This document shows, one piece after another, positions 51,878 through 59,871 of a stretch of DNA of 59,871 nt. This DNA comes from an uncultured Nitrospira sp. GTDB taxonomy: Bacteria; Nitrospirota; Nitrospiria; Nitrospirales; Nitrospiraceae. Location: NCBI GenBank assembly GCA_902500775.1, contig CABVRZ010000027.1, positions 1 to 59,871 of the forward strand, in the 5' to 3' direction. The notes under the pieces were generated by a model. That model saw only the letters and a program-made list of their open reading frames with translations. It did no database searches and had not been told where the DNA came from. Both the position numbers and the translations under genes were made by a program. Positions within the stretch are counted from its first letter, which is position 1. Every line of letters starts with the position of its first letter.

Positions 51878-52822
51878 ATGTTGACACCTGATGTCACACG
51901 GTCGCTGATTCGTGGAATCGATCGCATCCTCATCCACACGCAGGACGTGGAACGGGTGTTCGCACGATTTCGTCATGAGTTCGGCTTACCCGTTGCCTGG
52001 CCGATTGCGGACTGTGGTTTGCTCGTCTCAGGTGGGTTGTACGCAGGTAACATGACAATCGAAATTGGCCGATTCACTGGGCTTGAACTTCCAGGGACAT
52101 GGCTCTACGGCCTCGGTTTCGCACCCTGGCACTCAACCTGGCAGATGGTTGAAGGATTGGTGTCTCGCAAGGTGTCGCACGCACCGCCTCTGACGCTCCA
52201 CTACGATTCGCCTCTTGCCATGCAATCCACTCTCACCTTCTTACGCAACCTCTTGGATGGTCAGCCGAACACTGCGTTTTGGCTCGGTCAACCTGGGGGA
52301 GGAAATACAAGAGTCGGTCGAGCACTGTCGAGCCTCAGGACATGGATGGCCGGCACGGAAGCAGGCTCCAAGACATTTGCGATGCTATTGGGAACTTCGC
52401 TGGTCTTTCTATGTGACAATCAGAGCAATTTTTATCAAGAACGACTCGCAGAGTTGCGGGCCACCTGGAAGACCACACGACAACATGGTCCCTATGGAAT
52501 CACCGGAGTCGCAGGAATTGATCTTGAAGTCTCGACCAACATCGCCAGCTGGAAACGGCTGCTGGATCGACCGGACTTGAATGCGGACTCGACCCACTCG
52601 TTTGGTACAGGGCCTCTGCTTCGCTTTCATCCTGGTGGGGGAAACCGGCTAGTCGGAATCGAGTTTAGCTGTGCCGATCTCCCAACAATCACTCAACAGC
52701 TTCGTGATAAACGATCATTGGCGTCGACGGATAAAAAGAGCATTACCCTCTCCCCAGATCGAATGGACGGGTTAGCGATTGGATTCAGCCAGGCTCTAAC
52801 GGCAACGTTGGATAAGGCCTAG
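51878..52822 (+). CDS. Glyoxalase/VOC-like protein
   Basis: 314 residues. The opening GIDRILIHTQDVERVFARFRHEFGLPVAWP is the beta-alpha-beta start of a VOC domain, with HTQD in the usual metal-binding position. The second half (GITGVAGIDLEVSTNIASWKRLL and RLVGIEFSC) repeats the pattern, so two VOC modules are likely. The enzyme activity is unknown. It precedes two unrecognised genes on the same strand. Confidence 0.65.
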   Translation: MLTPDVTRSLIRGIDRILIHTQDVERVFARFRHEFGLPVAWPIADCGLLVSGGLYAGNMTIEIGRFTGLELPGTWLYGLGFAPWHSTWQMVEGLVSRKVSHAPPLTLHYDSPLAMQSTLTFLRNLLDGQPNTAFWLGQPGGGNTRVGRALSSLRTWMAGTEAGSKTFAMLLGTSLVFLCDNQSNFYQERLAELRATWKTTRQHGPYGITGVAGIDLEVSTNIASWKRLLDRPDLNADSTHSFGTGPLLRFHPGGGNRLVGIEFSCADLPTITQQLRDKRSLASTDKKSITLSPDRMDGLAIGFSQALTATLDKA

Positions 52823-52992
52823 GCGGTTCTACCTGAAAAAGTTCTCCACGATCAGCGGAGTCATCTTTTGTTGCTTCTGCCAGAATAACCTGAGGCTGCA
52901 CCGGCAGTGCCCTGCAAACCCTATGATTACACACCCCGAATGCTCTGTTTCTGCCTTTAGCCCTACACTCAATTAACCGACAAGTACATATC

Positions 52993-53850
52993 ATGGCTTT
53001 GCTCACGACTGAGGTGGACCGTCCCGTGCGTGACGCTTCCGCAACTAACCGGAGAGAAGATGCTCTTCCGCCTTGTTCCTTTCAACAGAGGGTCCGCTCT
53101 CAATACCACGCGTTCTGGTACCATCTCGGCGAGCGATTGGCCTGGTCACGGGGAATCTATCGCGAACGGCCCGCAGGAGAATTATGCGACTTGAACGGAG
53201 TCCAGCATGAACGGATTGCCTCGCTCAAGCGCCGATTCCGTGTGCGATTCGAACAACGAGCCTCCCAGGCGACGGCACTGCGACAGTACGATTACCTCGA
53301 CCTGCTCGACCAAGGATGGTCGGCATTGCGGTTGCCCAATTCTACCGGTGGCACGGTGCAGGACATTGGATCGAGTAATTTTTGGTATGCGCCCGTCTTG
53401 CACACCTTCTTTCGACCAACCAAGCTCATTGGCGTCGAGGTGGAAGGGTATCGGATGTACATCAATGGCTATAGTCGCCACGACTATGCACAGGGCTACA
53501 TCCTGAATCTTCCGAGTACAGAGTTTCACATCCAAGACTATTGCCACTATAACTCCCCTGCCAGCATCATCACCGCCTGGTACCCCTTTGTAACACCGGC
53601 CCCAGTCCTGGCTTGGCGACTACCACTCTCGCTCTTGGCGCCAGGGATCCTCTTCTCGCAAGTTGCGCACAACCTCCAGCCACGCGGGCTATTCCTTATG
53701 GTGAATCAAGGGAGAGACGAGGCAGCCGTGGCCACCGCCTGGTGTCGCAAGGCCGGGCTTGTCCAATATGGATCCTGTGAACTACGGTCGATCGTGCGAC
53801 CCCGACTTCCGCTCTCTGTACTCTCCTGTTGGATGCGCCCGTTGGCCTAG
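52993..53850 (+). CDS. Unrecognised protein with methyltransferase-like core
   Basis: 285 residues. QDIGSSNFWYAPVLHTFF and LIGVEVEGYRMY resemble motif I and the acidic motif II of class I SAM-dependent methyltransferases, but the Gly-rich loop is not canonical. Two hydrophobic stretches (about 210-230 and the C-terminus) follow. No ribosome site is clear. Function unknown. Confidence 0.6.
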   Translation: MALLTTEVDRPVRDASATNRREDALPPCSFQQRVRSQYHAFWYHLGERLAWSRGIYRERPAGELCDLNGVQHERIASLKRRFRVRFEQRASQATALRQYDYLDLLDQGWSALRLPNSTGGTVQDIGSSNFWYAPVLHTFFRPTKLIGVEVEGYRMYINGYSRHDYAQGYILNLPSTEFHIQDYCHYNSPASIITAWYPFVTPAPVLAWRLPLSLLAPGILFSQVAHNLQPRGLFLMVNQGRDEAAVATAWCRKAGLVQYGSCELRSIVRPRLPLSVLSCWMRPLA

Positions 53851-53883
53851 CCGTACCTCCTGGCCTACGCTACAATTGTCCCG

Positions 53884-54702
53884 ATGAACCGGACAATCAA
53901 ACATGCAGAAGACCTGCGGTGGCTGATCGGCCATACGGGTGGGTTTCGCGCCGGCTATGTGACTGAGGTGCAAATCTTGAAACGCCGGCTCTTCGACGAA
54001 AAATCAACGCGTGAAGTCCCAGCTGGAACGACCATTGCCTTGACTATCCAGTACGAGGTTCGAGGTCTTACTCGAGTTGCCAAGCTGACCATGACCGGCG
54101 TCACGGATTTTTCAGTCTTTGAACAGGACGGAATCGACTGCTCTTCACTCAGCGTGATTCAGACGGAACTCAATGCTGGCAAGCTACGCTTCTGGTTTGA
54201 CCCACAAGGAGAGCTCTATGTGGTTTGTGATGAGGCGCATCTGGAAGAACTGACCTTGCCGGTTGTGACCGCCCAACAAGCCGCAGAACTGGCCCGATGG
54301 ACCTTCCAAGGTCTCGACCCCGACGGTCCCACGATTCAGTGGCTACTGGACGAATTAGACCTAGCCGGGCTCCGTTGCACGTGGCGTAGTGCGGAACGAG
54401 CTGTTGCGATTCATCCGGCCGTGCAGTGGGAAGGGAGCCTGAAACCGGCAGATGATTCATCCGTGGATGAGGACAATCTGGTCCATGTGATGGCGTATCG
54501 TCCACCGGAAGGACAAGGGTTTGGATTACTGCTGAGAGTATTCGGGATGCAAGACCGCAGAATGAGCCGAATTTTGGAGGTCCTGGCAGATCGGATTACC
54601 CAATCCTTTCCAGGTAACTGCCTCGTTGGCACCACGATCATTCCTGGTCACGAATGGGAGCGCTGGCTGGTTCAGAAGCAGCGATCACGGCGTGAACGGT
54701 GA
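53884..54702 (+). CDS. Conserved hypothetical protein
   Basis: 272 residues, soluble, no signal peptide. It carries repeated W-F-x-Q-G-L-D-P-D and E-x-x-L-P-V-V-T-A-Q-Q segments and a tail of basic residues. I do not recognise it. It is 33 bases downstream of the methyltransferase-like gene and in the same direction, so they may be linked. Confidence 0.6.
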   Translation: MNRTIKHAEDLRWLIGHTGGFRAGYVTEVQILKRRLFDEKSTREVPAGTTIALTIQYEVRGLTRVAKLTMTGVTDFSVFEQDGIDCSSLSVIQTELNAGKLRFWFDPQGELYVVCDEAHLEELTLPVVTAQQAAELARWTFQGLDPDGPTIQWLLDELDLAGLRCTWRSAERAVAIHPAVQWEGSLKPADDSSVDEDNLVHVMAYRPPEGQGFGLLLRVFGMQDRRMSRILEVLADRITQSFPGNCLVGTTIIPGHEWERWLVQKQRSRRER

Positions 54703-54720
54703 GAGCAGAGCCGCTCCCGT

Positions 54721-55452
54721 TCAGTGCGCGTGTTCAGGGGAATAACGCCCGTTCCCGTTTGAATACGAAGCGGTGCCGTTCCCTCGGGTATAGCCTGATG
54801 CAGGGTGTGCGGTGCCGTTCCCATTCACCTGCTGACCTTTCCCATTGATACATTCCACCAAGGCCCACAACCGCAAGGGATTCACCCGTTGATTCCTGGC
54901 AATGCTGAGCGACGTTCCCTCCAACACCGTATTCAGAGACAAATCCGTACGCCAGCCTAGGTGCTTGGTCAGCGGAGACAGCGCTTTTTCCACGGCGGCA
55001 ATCACTTTATTACCGTTGCTGAAGTGATTCAGCATGATAATCCGTCCTCCAGGACGGCAGACCCGAATCATCTCGTTGACGACCTTGCGATAGTCTGGTA
55101 CCGCCGTAACCACATAGGCCGCGACCACCGTATCGAAACTGTCATCATCGAATTGCATCGCGCCGGCGTCCATGCGATGCAACTCCACATGATCAAGACT
55201 GTGAGCCGAGGCCTTTTCCTTTGCCCTAGCTAACATCCCTTCGGATACATCAATGCCGACAATCCGGCAATGGCGTGGATACATCGGAAGCGCCAGACCC
55301 GTCCCGACACCGACTTCGAGAATCTGTTCATTGGGTTGCACATTCAAATTTCGAATGGCCGATTCGCGGCCCTCGTGAAACACTTTTCCAAAAACTCTGT
55401 CGTAAAACCCCGCATAAGAGGTGTACACACGTTCAATCTTCTCGGGATCCAT
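54721..55452 (-). CDS. PmtA-like SAM-dependent methyltransferase with asparagine-glycine tail
   Basis: 243 residues from MDPEKIERV, preceded by GGAGGCAAAC. The class I methyltransferase motifs LEVGVGTGLALPMYP, GIDVSEGMLARAK and MDAGAMQFDDDSFD are present, with YVVTAVPDYRKVVNEMIRVCRPGG. It most resembles phosphatidylethanolamine N-methyltransferases. The last ~45 residues carry NGNGTAHPASGY, GNGTASYSNGNG and end in H-A-H, an odd Asn/Gly tail not usual for the family. Confidence 0.82.
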   Translation of the reverse strand: MDPEKIERVYTSYAGFYDRVFGKVFHEGRESAIRNLNVQPNEQILEVGVGTGLALPMYPRHCRIVGIDVSEGMLARAKEKASAHSLDHVELHRMDAGAMQFDDDSFDTVVAAYVVTAVPDYRKVVNEMIRVCRPGGRIIMLNHFSNGNKVIAAVEKALSPLTKHLGWRTDLSLNTVLEGTSLSIARNQRVNPLRLWALVECINGKGQQVNGNGTAHPASGYTRGNGTASYSNGNGRYSPEHAH

Positions 55453-55740
55453 GTTTGCCTCCAATAGTCCGTACGATCCGGTCTCTGCGCACTGCCCCGG
55501 CAGAGGAAGAAATCGTCATGGCATCGCGGGGGAAATGAATATTGAGGCGGGAAATTCATGTAGCCCAAAGCCCGCCGGAAACCTTGCCCGGCGTAATGTA
55601 GCCAAACTCCTCCGCATGAGTCAACAAGCTTTTCGCATGCCGGAGAAGAAGTTCTGGTATGAAACGGGTCGTTCACCATCAGCATATACCCATCCTGCCC
55701 ACCTTGATTCGTCGCGCTTCTCTGTGTGATAGCTACCCCC

Positions 55741-56364
55741 ATGCTCCTCGCAGGCCTCTTTGCCGGTGCCCTCTTTCTCGGACTGCTCGTCGGAGATTGG
55801 ATGTACTTTAACTACCTTACTCCGGACGCTGTACGGTACGGCTGTCGTGTGGCAAGTCGCCCAGATCAGTGGTCTGGGGCCACACTGAACACGGTCCGCG
55901 ATCGTTTCAACGCTGACGGGGTCTTGATGCTCCCGCATGGTGTGGCCTGGTGGTACCCCGAACTGTCTCAAATCGCCATTCGTCCGCAATACCGCCTCTT
56001 CTCCAGAAAATTTCGGACGGCCTGGCCGGTAAAGGGCCTCATCCATGTGTCCTCCCAAGACCAATCCCTGGGGACGCACTGCGTAAAGCGGATCCCCTGG
56101 TCATCCGCACTCATCACGGTAATCTGGTTTGCCATTGTCTTGTTGGGAACACTCACCTTTGTGGTGCAATACGCCTTGGAAGGCGGGTTTGCGACGATGG
56201 GAGGGGCATTCTTGGGCATCGGTATTACCGGACTGGCCGGCATGGTTGCCCTGTTTGGAATCGTGACAGTGACCTTATCCTATCGCCTGGAAGACAGCCG
56301 CCTCATGCAAGTGTACGACGAACTGCGCGCAGCGATGATGCCGCCCGGCGCTTCCTCAAGATAG
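55741..56364 (+). CDS. Membrane protein of unknown function
   Basis: 207 residues from the ATG at 55741; an upstream GTG (55726) is also open. One N-terminal membrane helix and a pair of helices near 130-180 (WFAIVLLGTLTFVVQ and GIGITGLAGMVALFGIVTV) frame a soluble part with NADGVLMLPHGVAWWYPEL. No clear ribosome site. I do not recognise it. The copy 2 repeat element begins seven bases after its stop. Confidence 0.65.
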   Translation: MLLAGLFAGALFLGLLVGDWMYFNYLTPDAVRYGCRVASRPDQWSGATLNTVRDRFNADGVLMLPHGVAWWYPELSQIAIRPQYRLFSRKFRTAWPVKGLIHVSSQDQSLGTHCVKRIPWSSALITVIWFAIVLLGTLTFVVQYALEGGFATMGGAFLGIGITGLAGMVALFGIVTVTLSYRLEDSRLMQVYDELRAAMMPPGASSR

Positions 56365-56370
56365 CTGGCT

Positions 56371-56483
56371 ATTGATAAAGTCCGCCAGCGGCATTCTCGC
56401 CTCGCTCAGAGGCTCACCGTACGGCAGAGAGTACGATTCGCCTCTTCGCTCGCTGCGGCCTTGCTGGACGGCCTTTCTGAACA
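56371..56483 (-). repeat. Palindromic repeat element, copy 2 (opposite orientation)
   Basis: Carries AGAGGC...GCCTCT arms with GTAC on both sides of the loop (56408-56445), as in copy 1 at 48142-48250 but with a longer loop. Ends (ATTGATAAAG and CCTTTCTGAACA) are degraded versions of the copy 1 ends. A REP/MITE-like element. Confidence 0.65.
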
Positions 56484-56583
56484 GCCTGTGGGGCACGCTG
56501 ATGGCCTCCGTGCTCTCAGGCACGACGCCCTCTCCGAGGTTGTCACAGGGTGTGTCAACACACTGCTAATTAACAACAGTCCA

Positions 56584-56928
56584 TCACCCGCGAAAGAAAT
56601 TCAGGAAGTGATCGTACTCAACTGGCAAATTCACGGCAGCGCGATCGCGGACCAGGCCGATAATAATTCCACGATGTTTCTTCACCAAACCGGACGTCTC
56701 AAATGCAGTTCGAAAGTGCTGCCATTGCAAAGACGGATCAGCTACAATCTTGGATCGCTCGTCTGCAGGGAACGCATGCACAAGCGTCGTTAAGGCACGA
56801 ATGGCTTTTTCCACACTCTCATACGGCGGGGCCAGATTGAGTCGGGCGTAAAACATCTCCAGATGCCGTCGGAATTCTTCGCGTAGCACCTGAGTCGAAT
56901 CTGACACCGGGGATCGTGCGTCTGCCAT
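56584..56928 (-). CDS. Conserved hypothetical protein
   Basis: 114 residues, mainly helical, soluble. Features are a PPYESVEKAIRALTTLVHAFPADERSK-type helix (only its start is distinctive), and ending YDHFLNFFRG. It is divergent from the histidine-rich lipoprotein gene. I do not recognise it. Confidence 0.55.
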   Translation of the reverse strand: MADARSPVSDSTQVLREEFRRHLEMFYARLNLAPPYESVEKAIRALTTLVHAFPADERSKIVADPSLQWQHFRTAFETSGLVKKHRGIIIGLVRDRAAVNLPVEYDHFLNFFRG

Positions 56929-56988
56929 AGTCGGTTCAGCGATGATACGGTAGGATAAGGGTATGGAACAACTCTCAAGGAGGGCAGT

Positions 56989-57474
56989 ATGAATCGAACA
57001 GTATCTGGGTTCATTGGTGCACTTGCCATAATGGCCTTGGCCGGATGCTCATCACATCACCATCACCACGGCATGATGGAGGGTGGTAAGAGCGACGCGT
57101 ATTGGCAAAAAGGCCAGCAAGATATGGAGGGATTAGTCAATCGGACCGTGAAGGATCCGGACAAGGCGAAGCAAGTGAACACGCTCGTCGGCCAGATTAT
57201 CACCGAATTAAAAGAAGGCCGTGAGCAAGAGCGGGCCTACCACCGGCAACTCTATACCTTGAACGCCAGCTATGACGCAGCGCCAGAGGAATTTTCGAAA
57301 ATCCTCAATGAGGCGAATATTCAACGGATGCAGAGATCAGCCAGCGTCCTCAGCCTGCGGTTCAAGATGAAAAATCTCATGACCGCCGATGAGTGGAAGA
57401 CGCTTTCGGACAAGATGATCTCCTACAGCGGCCGCTATTCACACGGCAGCACCGGAGCCAAGACCGGGTACTAA
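56989..57474 (+). CDS. Lipoprotein with natural His-cluster, CpxP/Spy-like
   Basis: 161 residues. Lipobox MALAGC places the lipidated cysteine near 20, and five consecutive histidines follow two serines after it, with GMM next. The body is helical (DPDKAKQVNTLVGQIITELKEGREQER, YDAAPEEFSKILNEANIQRM in separate helices), as in periplasmic metal-stress chaperones of the CpxP/Spy/ZraP kind. AAGGAGGG precedes the ATG. The His run suggests metal contact; the role is inferred. Confidence 0.72.
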   Translation: MNRTVSGFIGALAIMALAGCSSHHHHHGMMEGGKSDAYWQKGQQDMEGLVNRTVKDPDKAKQVNTLVGQIITELKEGREQERAYHRQLYTLNASYDAAPEEFSKILNEANIQRMQRSASVLSLRFKMKNLMTADEWKTLSDKMISYSGRYSHGSTGAKTGY

Positions 57475-57535
57475 GCAATTCGTGAAGCGTATCTCGTGAA
57501 GTGCCGTACGTGTACGAAAGAGGAGACAGGAAAGC

Positions 57536-58567
57536 CTAACGCTGGACCGGTGCTGCCTTCAGCGGCACCGGCACCCAGGTTGCGCCGGCATCGGTTGAAC
57601 GATAGAGCCCACTGCCGTTGGTGCCGGCGTAAAGCATTTGAGTGTTTTTTGGATCCATCGCCAAGGCGCGTATATTCACCGTCGCGAGTCCTTGATTCAT
57701 AGCCTGCCAGGTCTTGCCACCATCGAAAGTTTTCCAAATCCCGCCGGAGCCACCGATATACAGTTGAGATGGTTCCTTCGGAGGGAGGATCAGGCTGCTG
57801 ATAAAAGGATCGGAGATGGCTTGGCCGATGCGCTCCCACTGCTCACCTCTATTTACTGTACGAAACAGCCCTTTCGTCGTGCCGGCATAGACGACATCAG
57901 AATTCGTCCGCTCGATCTCAATGGCATTGACCCCAAGAGCCATGGCCGCCATCAGTTCCGTCTCGGGGATCAGCCCATTGTTGATCTTCTTCCAAGTCGC
58001 CGCCCCGTCATCAGACCGATAGACCCCGCCGGTTGTCCCGCCATACAGCACTGCCGGCTCCTTGGGATTGATAGCGATGGACGTCACAATATGGACTTCC
58101 TTCATCCCATTCATCCGCTCGACCCACTCACGACCCGCGTCTTTTGAATAAAAGGCGCCGACTGTCGTGGCCGCGTAGACCTGCTCACTAGCCGCTGGAT
58201 GAAACACGAACTGATTGATGAATGAGACGTGCTCTTTCAGGCCAACATTGTGCGGCAGCCAATGTTGGCCTCCATCCGGACTCTTGTAGACCGCATCCCC
58301 CATCGTGCCGGCATAGATCGCCGCCGGCAGGAGTGGATCAATCGCGAGCGTCGTCACCCGGCGGGCACTGAAGCTCGGGAACCGTTCCCAGGTCCCTCCC
58401 CCATCGCGAGATTTATAGACCGCATCGTTCGTGGCGACATAGAGAATATTCGCATTCGTCGGATGCAGCGCGATCGAGACGACCGACTCGCTCTCCTTCT
58501 GGCAGCCGAGAGAGGGGATCAGTACCGCAAGCAAGGCCAATATAAAGACGGAGCGAAACAGCATCAT
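57536..58567 (-). CDS. Beta-propeller lipoprotein (BNR/YCF48-like repeats)
   Basis: 343 residues from MMLFRSVFILALL; lipobox PSLGC near 22. Repeating blades contain YVATNDAVYKSRDGGGTWERF, YAGTMGDAVYKSPDGGQHW, YAATTVGAFYSKDAGREW, YGGTTGGVYRSDDGAATW, YIGGSGGIWKTFDGGKTW and YAGTNGSGLYRSTDAGATW. These are Asp-box-like turns of a six- or seven-bladed propeller exposed in the periplasm or outer surface. The function is unknown; such proteins can be assembly factors or sugar-binding. Confidence 0.82.
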   Translation of the reverse strand: MMLFRSVFILALLAVLIPSLGCQKESESVVSIALHPTNANILYVATNDAVYKSRDGGGTWERFPSFSARRVTTLAIDPLLPAAIYAGTMGDAVYKSPDGGQHWLPHNVGLKEHVSFINQFVFHPAASEQVYAATTVGAFYSKDAGREWVERMNGMKEVHIVTSIAINPKEPAVLYGGTTGGVYRSDDGAATWKKINNGLIPETELMAAMALGVNAIEIERTNSDVVYAGTTKGLFRTVNRGEQWERIGQAISDPFISSLILPPKEPSQLYIGGSGGIWKTFDGGKTWQAMNQGLATVNIRALAMDPKNTQMLYAGTNGSGLYRSTDAGATWVPVPLKAAPVQR

Positions 58568-58758
58568 GGTCGTGCGGGACCTAATCACAGCGATCGGATG
58601 GGAGTCAAGACGACAGTCTTGCCCCACTGAATATGGCTAGGCTCCGTCGTTCTATTGCGAGGAAGCTGATGGAGACTTATACTGTCATTGGTCTCAATCC
58701 GAATTCTTATACAAAACCAGCGAGTCCATAGCTAGTCGCCAGATCACAGAGACATCTC

Positions 58759-59025
58759 ATGCCGATTATCTCGATGTTTTATGGCATCATCATTCGCATG
58801 TACCTGCTCGACAGTAAGCATCACAATCTGCCTCACATTCATGCAAAGTATGGGGAGTTCGAGGCATCAATCGGTATTGAGGAGGCCGAAATTCTTGCTG
58901 GCGAGTTGCCCCGCAAACAATTGCGTTTGGTTCAGGCATGGATCGAACTGCACCGGGATGAGTTGAAGGCTGATTGGGATCTTGCGGTCAGCGGAGAGAA
59001 TCCATACAAAATTGATCCCCTGTGA
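58759..59025 (+). CDS. DUF4160 protein
   Basis: 88 residues. MPIISMFYGIIIRMY opening and DSKHHNLPHIHAKYGEFEASI are the DUF4160 signature. It is paired with a DUF2442 gene 8 bases downstream, an arrangement often listed among putative toxin-antitoxin modules. No toxic activity is established by the sequence. Confidence 0.85.
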   Translation: MPIISMFYGIIIRMYLLDSKHHNLPHIHAKYGEFEASIGIEEAEILAGELPRKQLRLVQAWIELHRDELKADWDLAVSGENPYKIDPL

Positions 59026-59033
59026 GGTGACAC

Positions 59034-59324
59034 ATGTATTGGGATGTAAAAACCGTCACACCACTTTCAGATTACCGCCTGTACGTAGAAATAGCCGATG
59101 GTCGGCGGGGCATCTTTGATGTCAAACCGTATCTCGACCACGGCGTGTTTCATGAATTGCGCAACCAGGATTATTTCAAGCAGGTGAGTATCGTGTTGGG
59201 CGCCGTGACGTGGCCGCATGAGCAGGATATTGCGCCGGAAACCCTAGTTGCCGAACTCGTCCCAGTTGATGCTCCACCTCACGACGCACTGAAGCGGGAC
59301 AGGCCGGAAGCAGCGCACCAGTGA
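59034..59324 (+). CDS. DUF2442 protein
   Basis: 96 residues. VKTVTPLSDYRLYVEIADG and RRGIFDVKPYLDHGVFHEL match the DUF2442 form. GAGGTGAC precedes the ATG. It is the second gene of the pair; a DNA-binding antitoxin-like role is possible. The C-terminal PPHDALKRDRPEAAHQ tail appears disordered. Confidence 0.85.
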   Translation: MYWDVKTVTPLSDYRLYVEIADGRRGIFDVKPYLDHGVFHELRNQDYFKQVSIVLGAVTWPHEQDIAPETLVAELVPVDAPPHDALKRDRPEAAHQ

Positions 59325-59389
59325 AGTCGGCGTGAGCCATCGTGGTGTAGTGCGGGCTCAAATCACTTCTTGAGAAGGGGCATTTAGAA

Positions 59390-59672
59390 ATGGGTAAGAA
59401 ACTCACTGGCAAAACACTCGCCGACTTCGAGGCAACGCGCGATGTGTGGCAAGAAGTCCTGGACGGCGTACGGGAGATCAAAGCCGGAGGGGGAAAGCGG
59501 ACAAAGGTTGAAGAGCGGACTCTCGCAGGCCAAGTTTGCCGCGGCACTCGGTGTGTCGAAACGTACCTTGGAGCAATGGGAACAAGGCCGCCGCAAGCCA
59601 TCCGGCGCCGCGAAACAACTCTTGAAGATTGCCGAACGCCATCCCGAGGTTCTCATTGAGGTAGCCGCGTGA
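59390..59672 (+). pseudogene. XRE-family antitoxin-like regulator broken in a G-run
   Basis: The first frame gives MGKKLTGKTLADFEATRD and VWQEVLDGVREIKAGG; from about 59493 the other frame gives LSQAKFAAALGVSKRTLEQW and EQGRRKPSGAAKQLLKIAERHP, an XRE helix-turn-helix. Removing one base from the five-G run at 59489-59493 joins them into a full protein of about 93 residues. The frameshift is either a real mutation or a homopolymer error. It is downstream of the DUF4160-DUF2442 pair. Confidence 0.75.
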
Positions 59673-59764
59673 ATGGTATGCGATCTTCTCGTACAGGCCG
59701 ATTAAGCCATTGAGACAATGCAAGCAACAAAATCTTCCCCTCAGTTGTTTGCTGGAGCCGAGTG

Positions 59765-59871
59765 ATGCTACTTGATGAGATTATTTCGACACTCAGCGAC
59801 GAGAATGGGTCCCTTACTAGCCCGGATAATTCACGACTGGTGACAGAAAAGAGCCATCGGGTCTCCAATCT
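59765..59871 (+). CDS. Partial gene running off the window, AbiTii-like N-terminus
   Basis: Begins MLLDEIISTLSDENGSL, similar to the opening of AbiTii domains (abortive-infection-linked), then continues SPDNSRLVTEKSHRVSN, which does not fit the family. The window ends inside it. It could be a degraded or chimeric gene. Assignment is weak. Confidence 0.3.
   Translation, partial: MLLDEIISTLSDENGSLTSPDNSRLVTEKSHRVSN

Overview
The window looks like chromosomal DNA of a complete-ammonia-oxidising (comammox) Nitrospira or a very close relative. The strongest sign is a full-length ammonia monooxygenase subunit C gene (amoC, 67-885, minus). A PEP-CTERM sorting signal, several small CxxC zinc-ribbon proteins, SUMF1-like periplasmic proteins and a DapL-type lysine pathway fit that lineage. 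Lineage is inferred from protein content, not from a search. I saw no rRNA, tRNA or CRISPR array.

Layout. (1) 1-1.6 kb: a stand-alone amoC behind a membrane-anchored periplasmic protein whose predicted mature N-terminus is histidine; the pair has a strong terminator and a perfect 22-bp palindrome upstream. (2) 1.9-15.8 kb: a cluster with the make-up of a light/oxidative-stress regulon. It holds glutathione peroxidase, two adhesin-E-like secreted proteins, an FAD amine-oxidase-like enzyme, a CbiX/SirB chelatase, two secreted proteins of unknown role, a tautomerase-like protein, DUF523-DUF1722, DNA photolyase, a PDZ protein, a TIGR01777 epimerase, small membrane and zinc-ribbon proteins, two SUMF1-like proteins, a His-rich SmbP-like protein and, at the end, a CarH/LitR-type MerR regulator with intact adenosylcobalamin light-sensor motifs. 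The regulator sits beside a divergent promoter covered by 11-bp-phased repeats, and a matching operator lies in front of the peroxidase gene 13 kb away. (3) 16-25 kb: TtcA, a small phosphatase, a zinc metallopeptidase/ATP-grasp pair, a lipoprotein, a PEP-CTERM protein, an IS30 remnant and a coiled-coil OmpA protein. (4) 25-35 kb: phosphoglycerate mutase, a DUF2628 protein, then a tight amino-acid operon argD-argF-argG-argH-lipoprotein-lysA-dapA-dapB. (5) 35-49 kb: mostly housekeeping (transaldolase-like aldolase, family 5 uracil-DNA glycosylase, lytic transglycosylase, glycerate kinase, a dikinase with rifampicin-phosphotransferase architecture, RmuC, a MazG-like protein, PilZ, PanC, FolK, DapL, a glutamine amidotransferase). 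(6) 49-60 kb: more variable. It has a GH13 enzyme, a frameshifted DUF1801 gene, several unrecognised proteins, a PmtA-like methyltransferase, a beta-propeller lipoprotein, a DUF4160-DUF2442 pair, a frameshifted XRE regulator and a partial gene whose N-terminus resembles AbiTii. Two copies of a ~110-bp palindromic repeat lie at 48.1 and 56.4 kb.

How the genes fit together. dapA, dapB, dapL and lysA outline a DAP-aminotransferase lysine route, and argD-F-G-H complete the late arginine pathway. The most interesting part is region 2. A B12-dependent photoreceptor probably represses a photo-protection set that includes photolyase and possibly a chelatase feeding its own cofactor pathway, right beside an AMO gene. 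AMO is known to be light-sensitive in other ammonia oxidisers.
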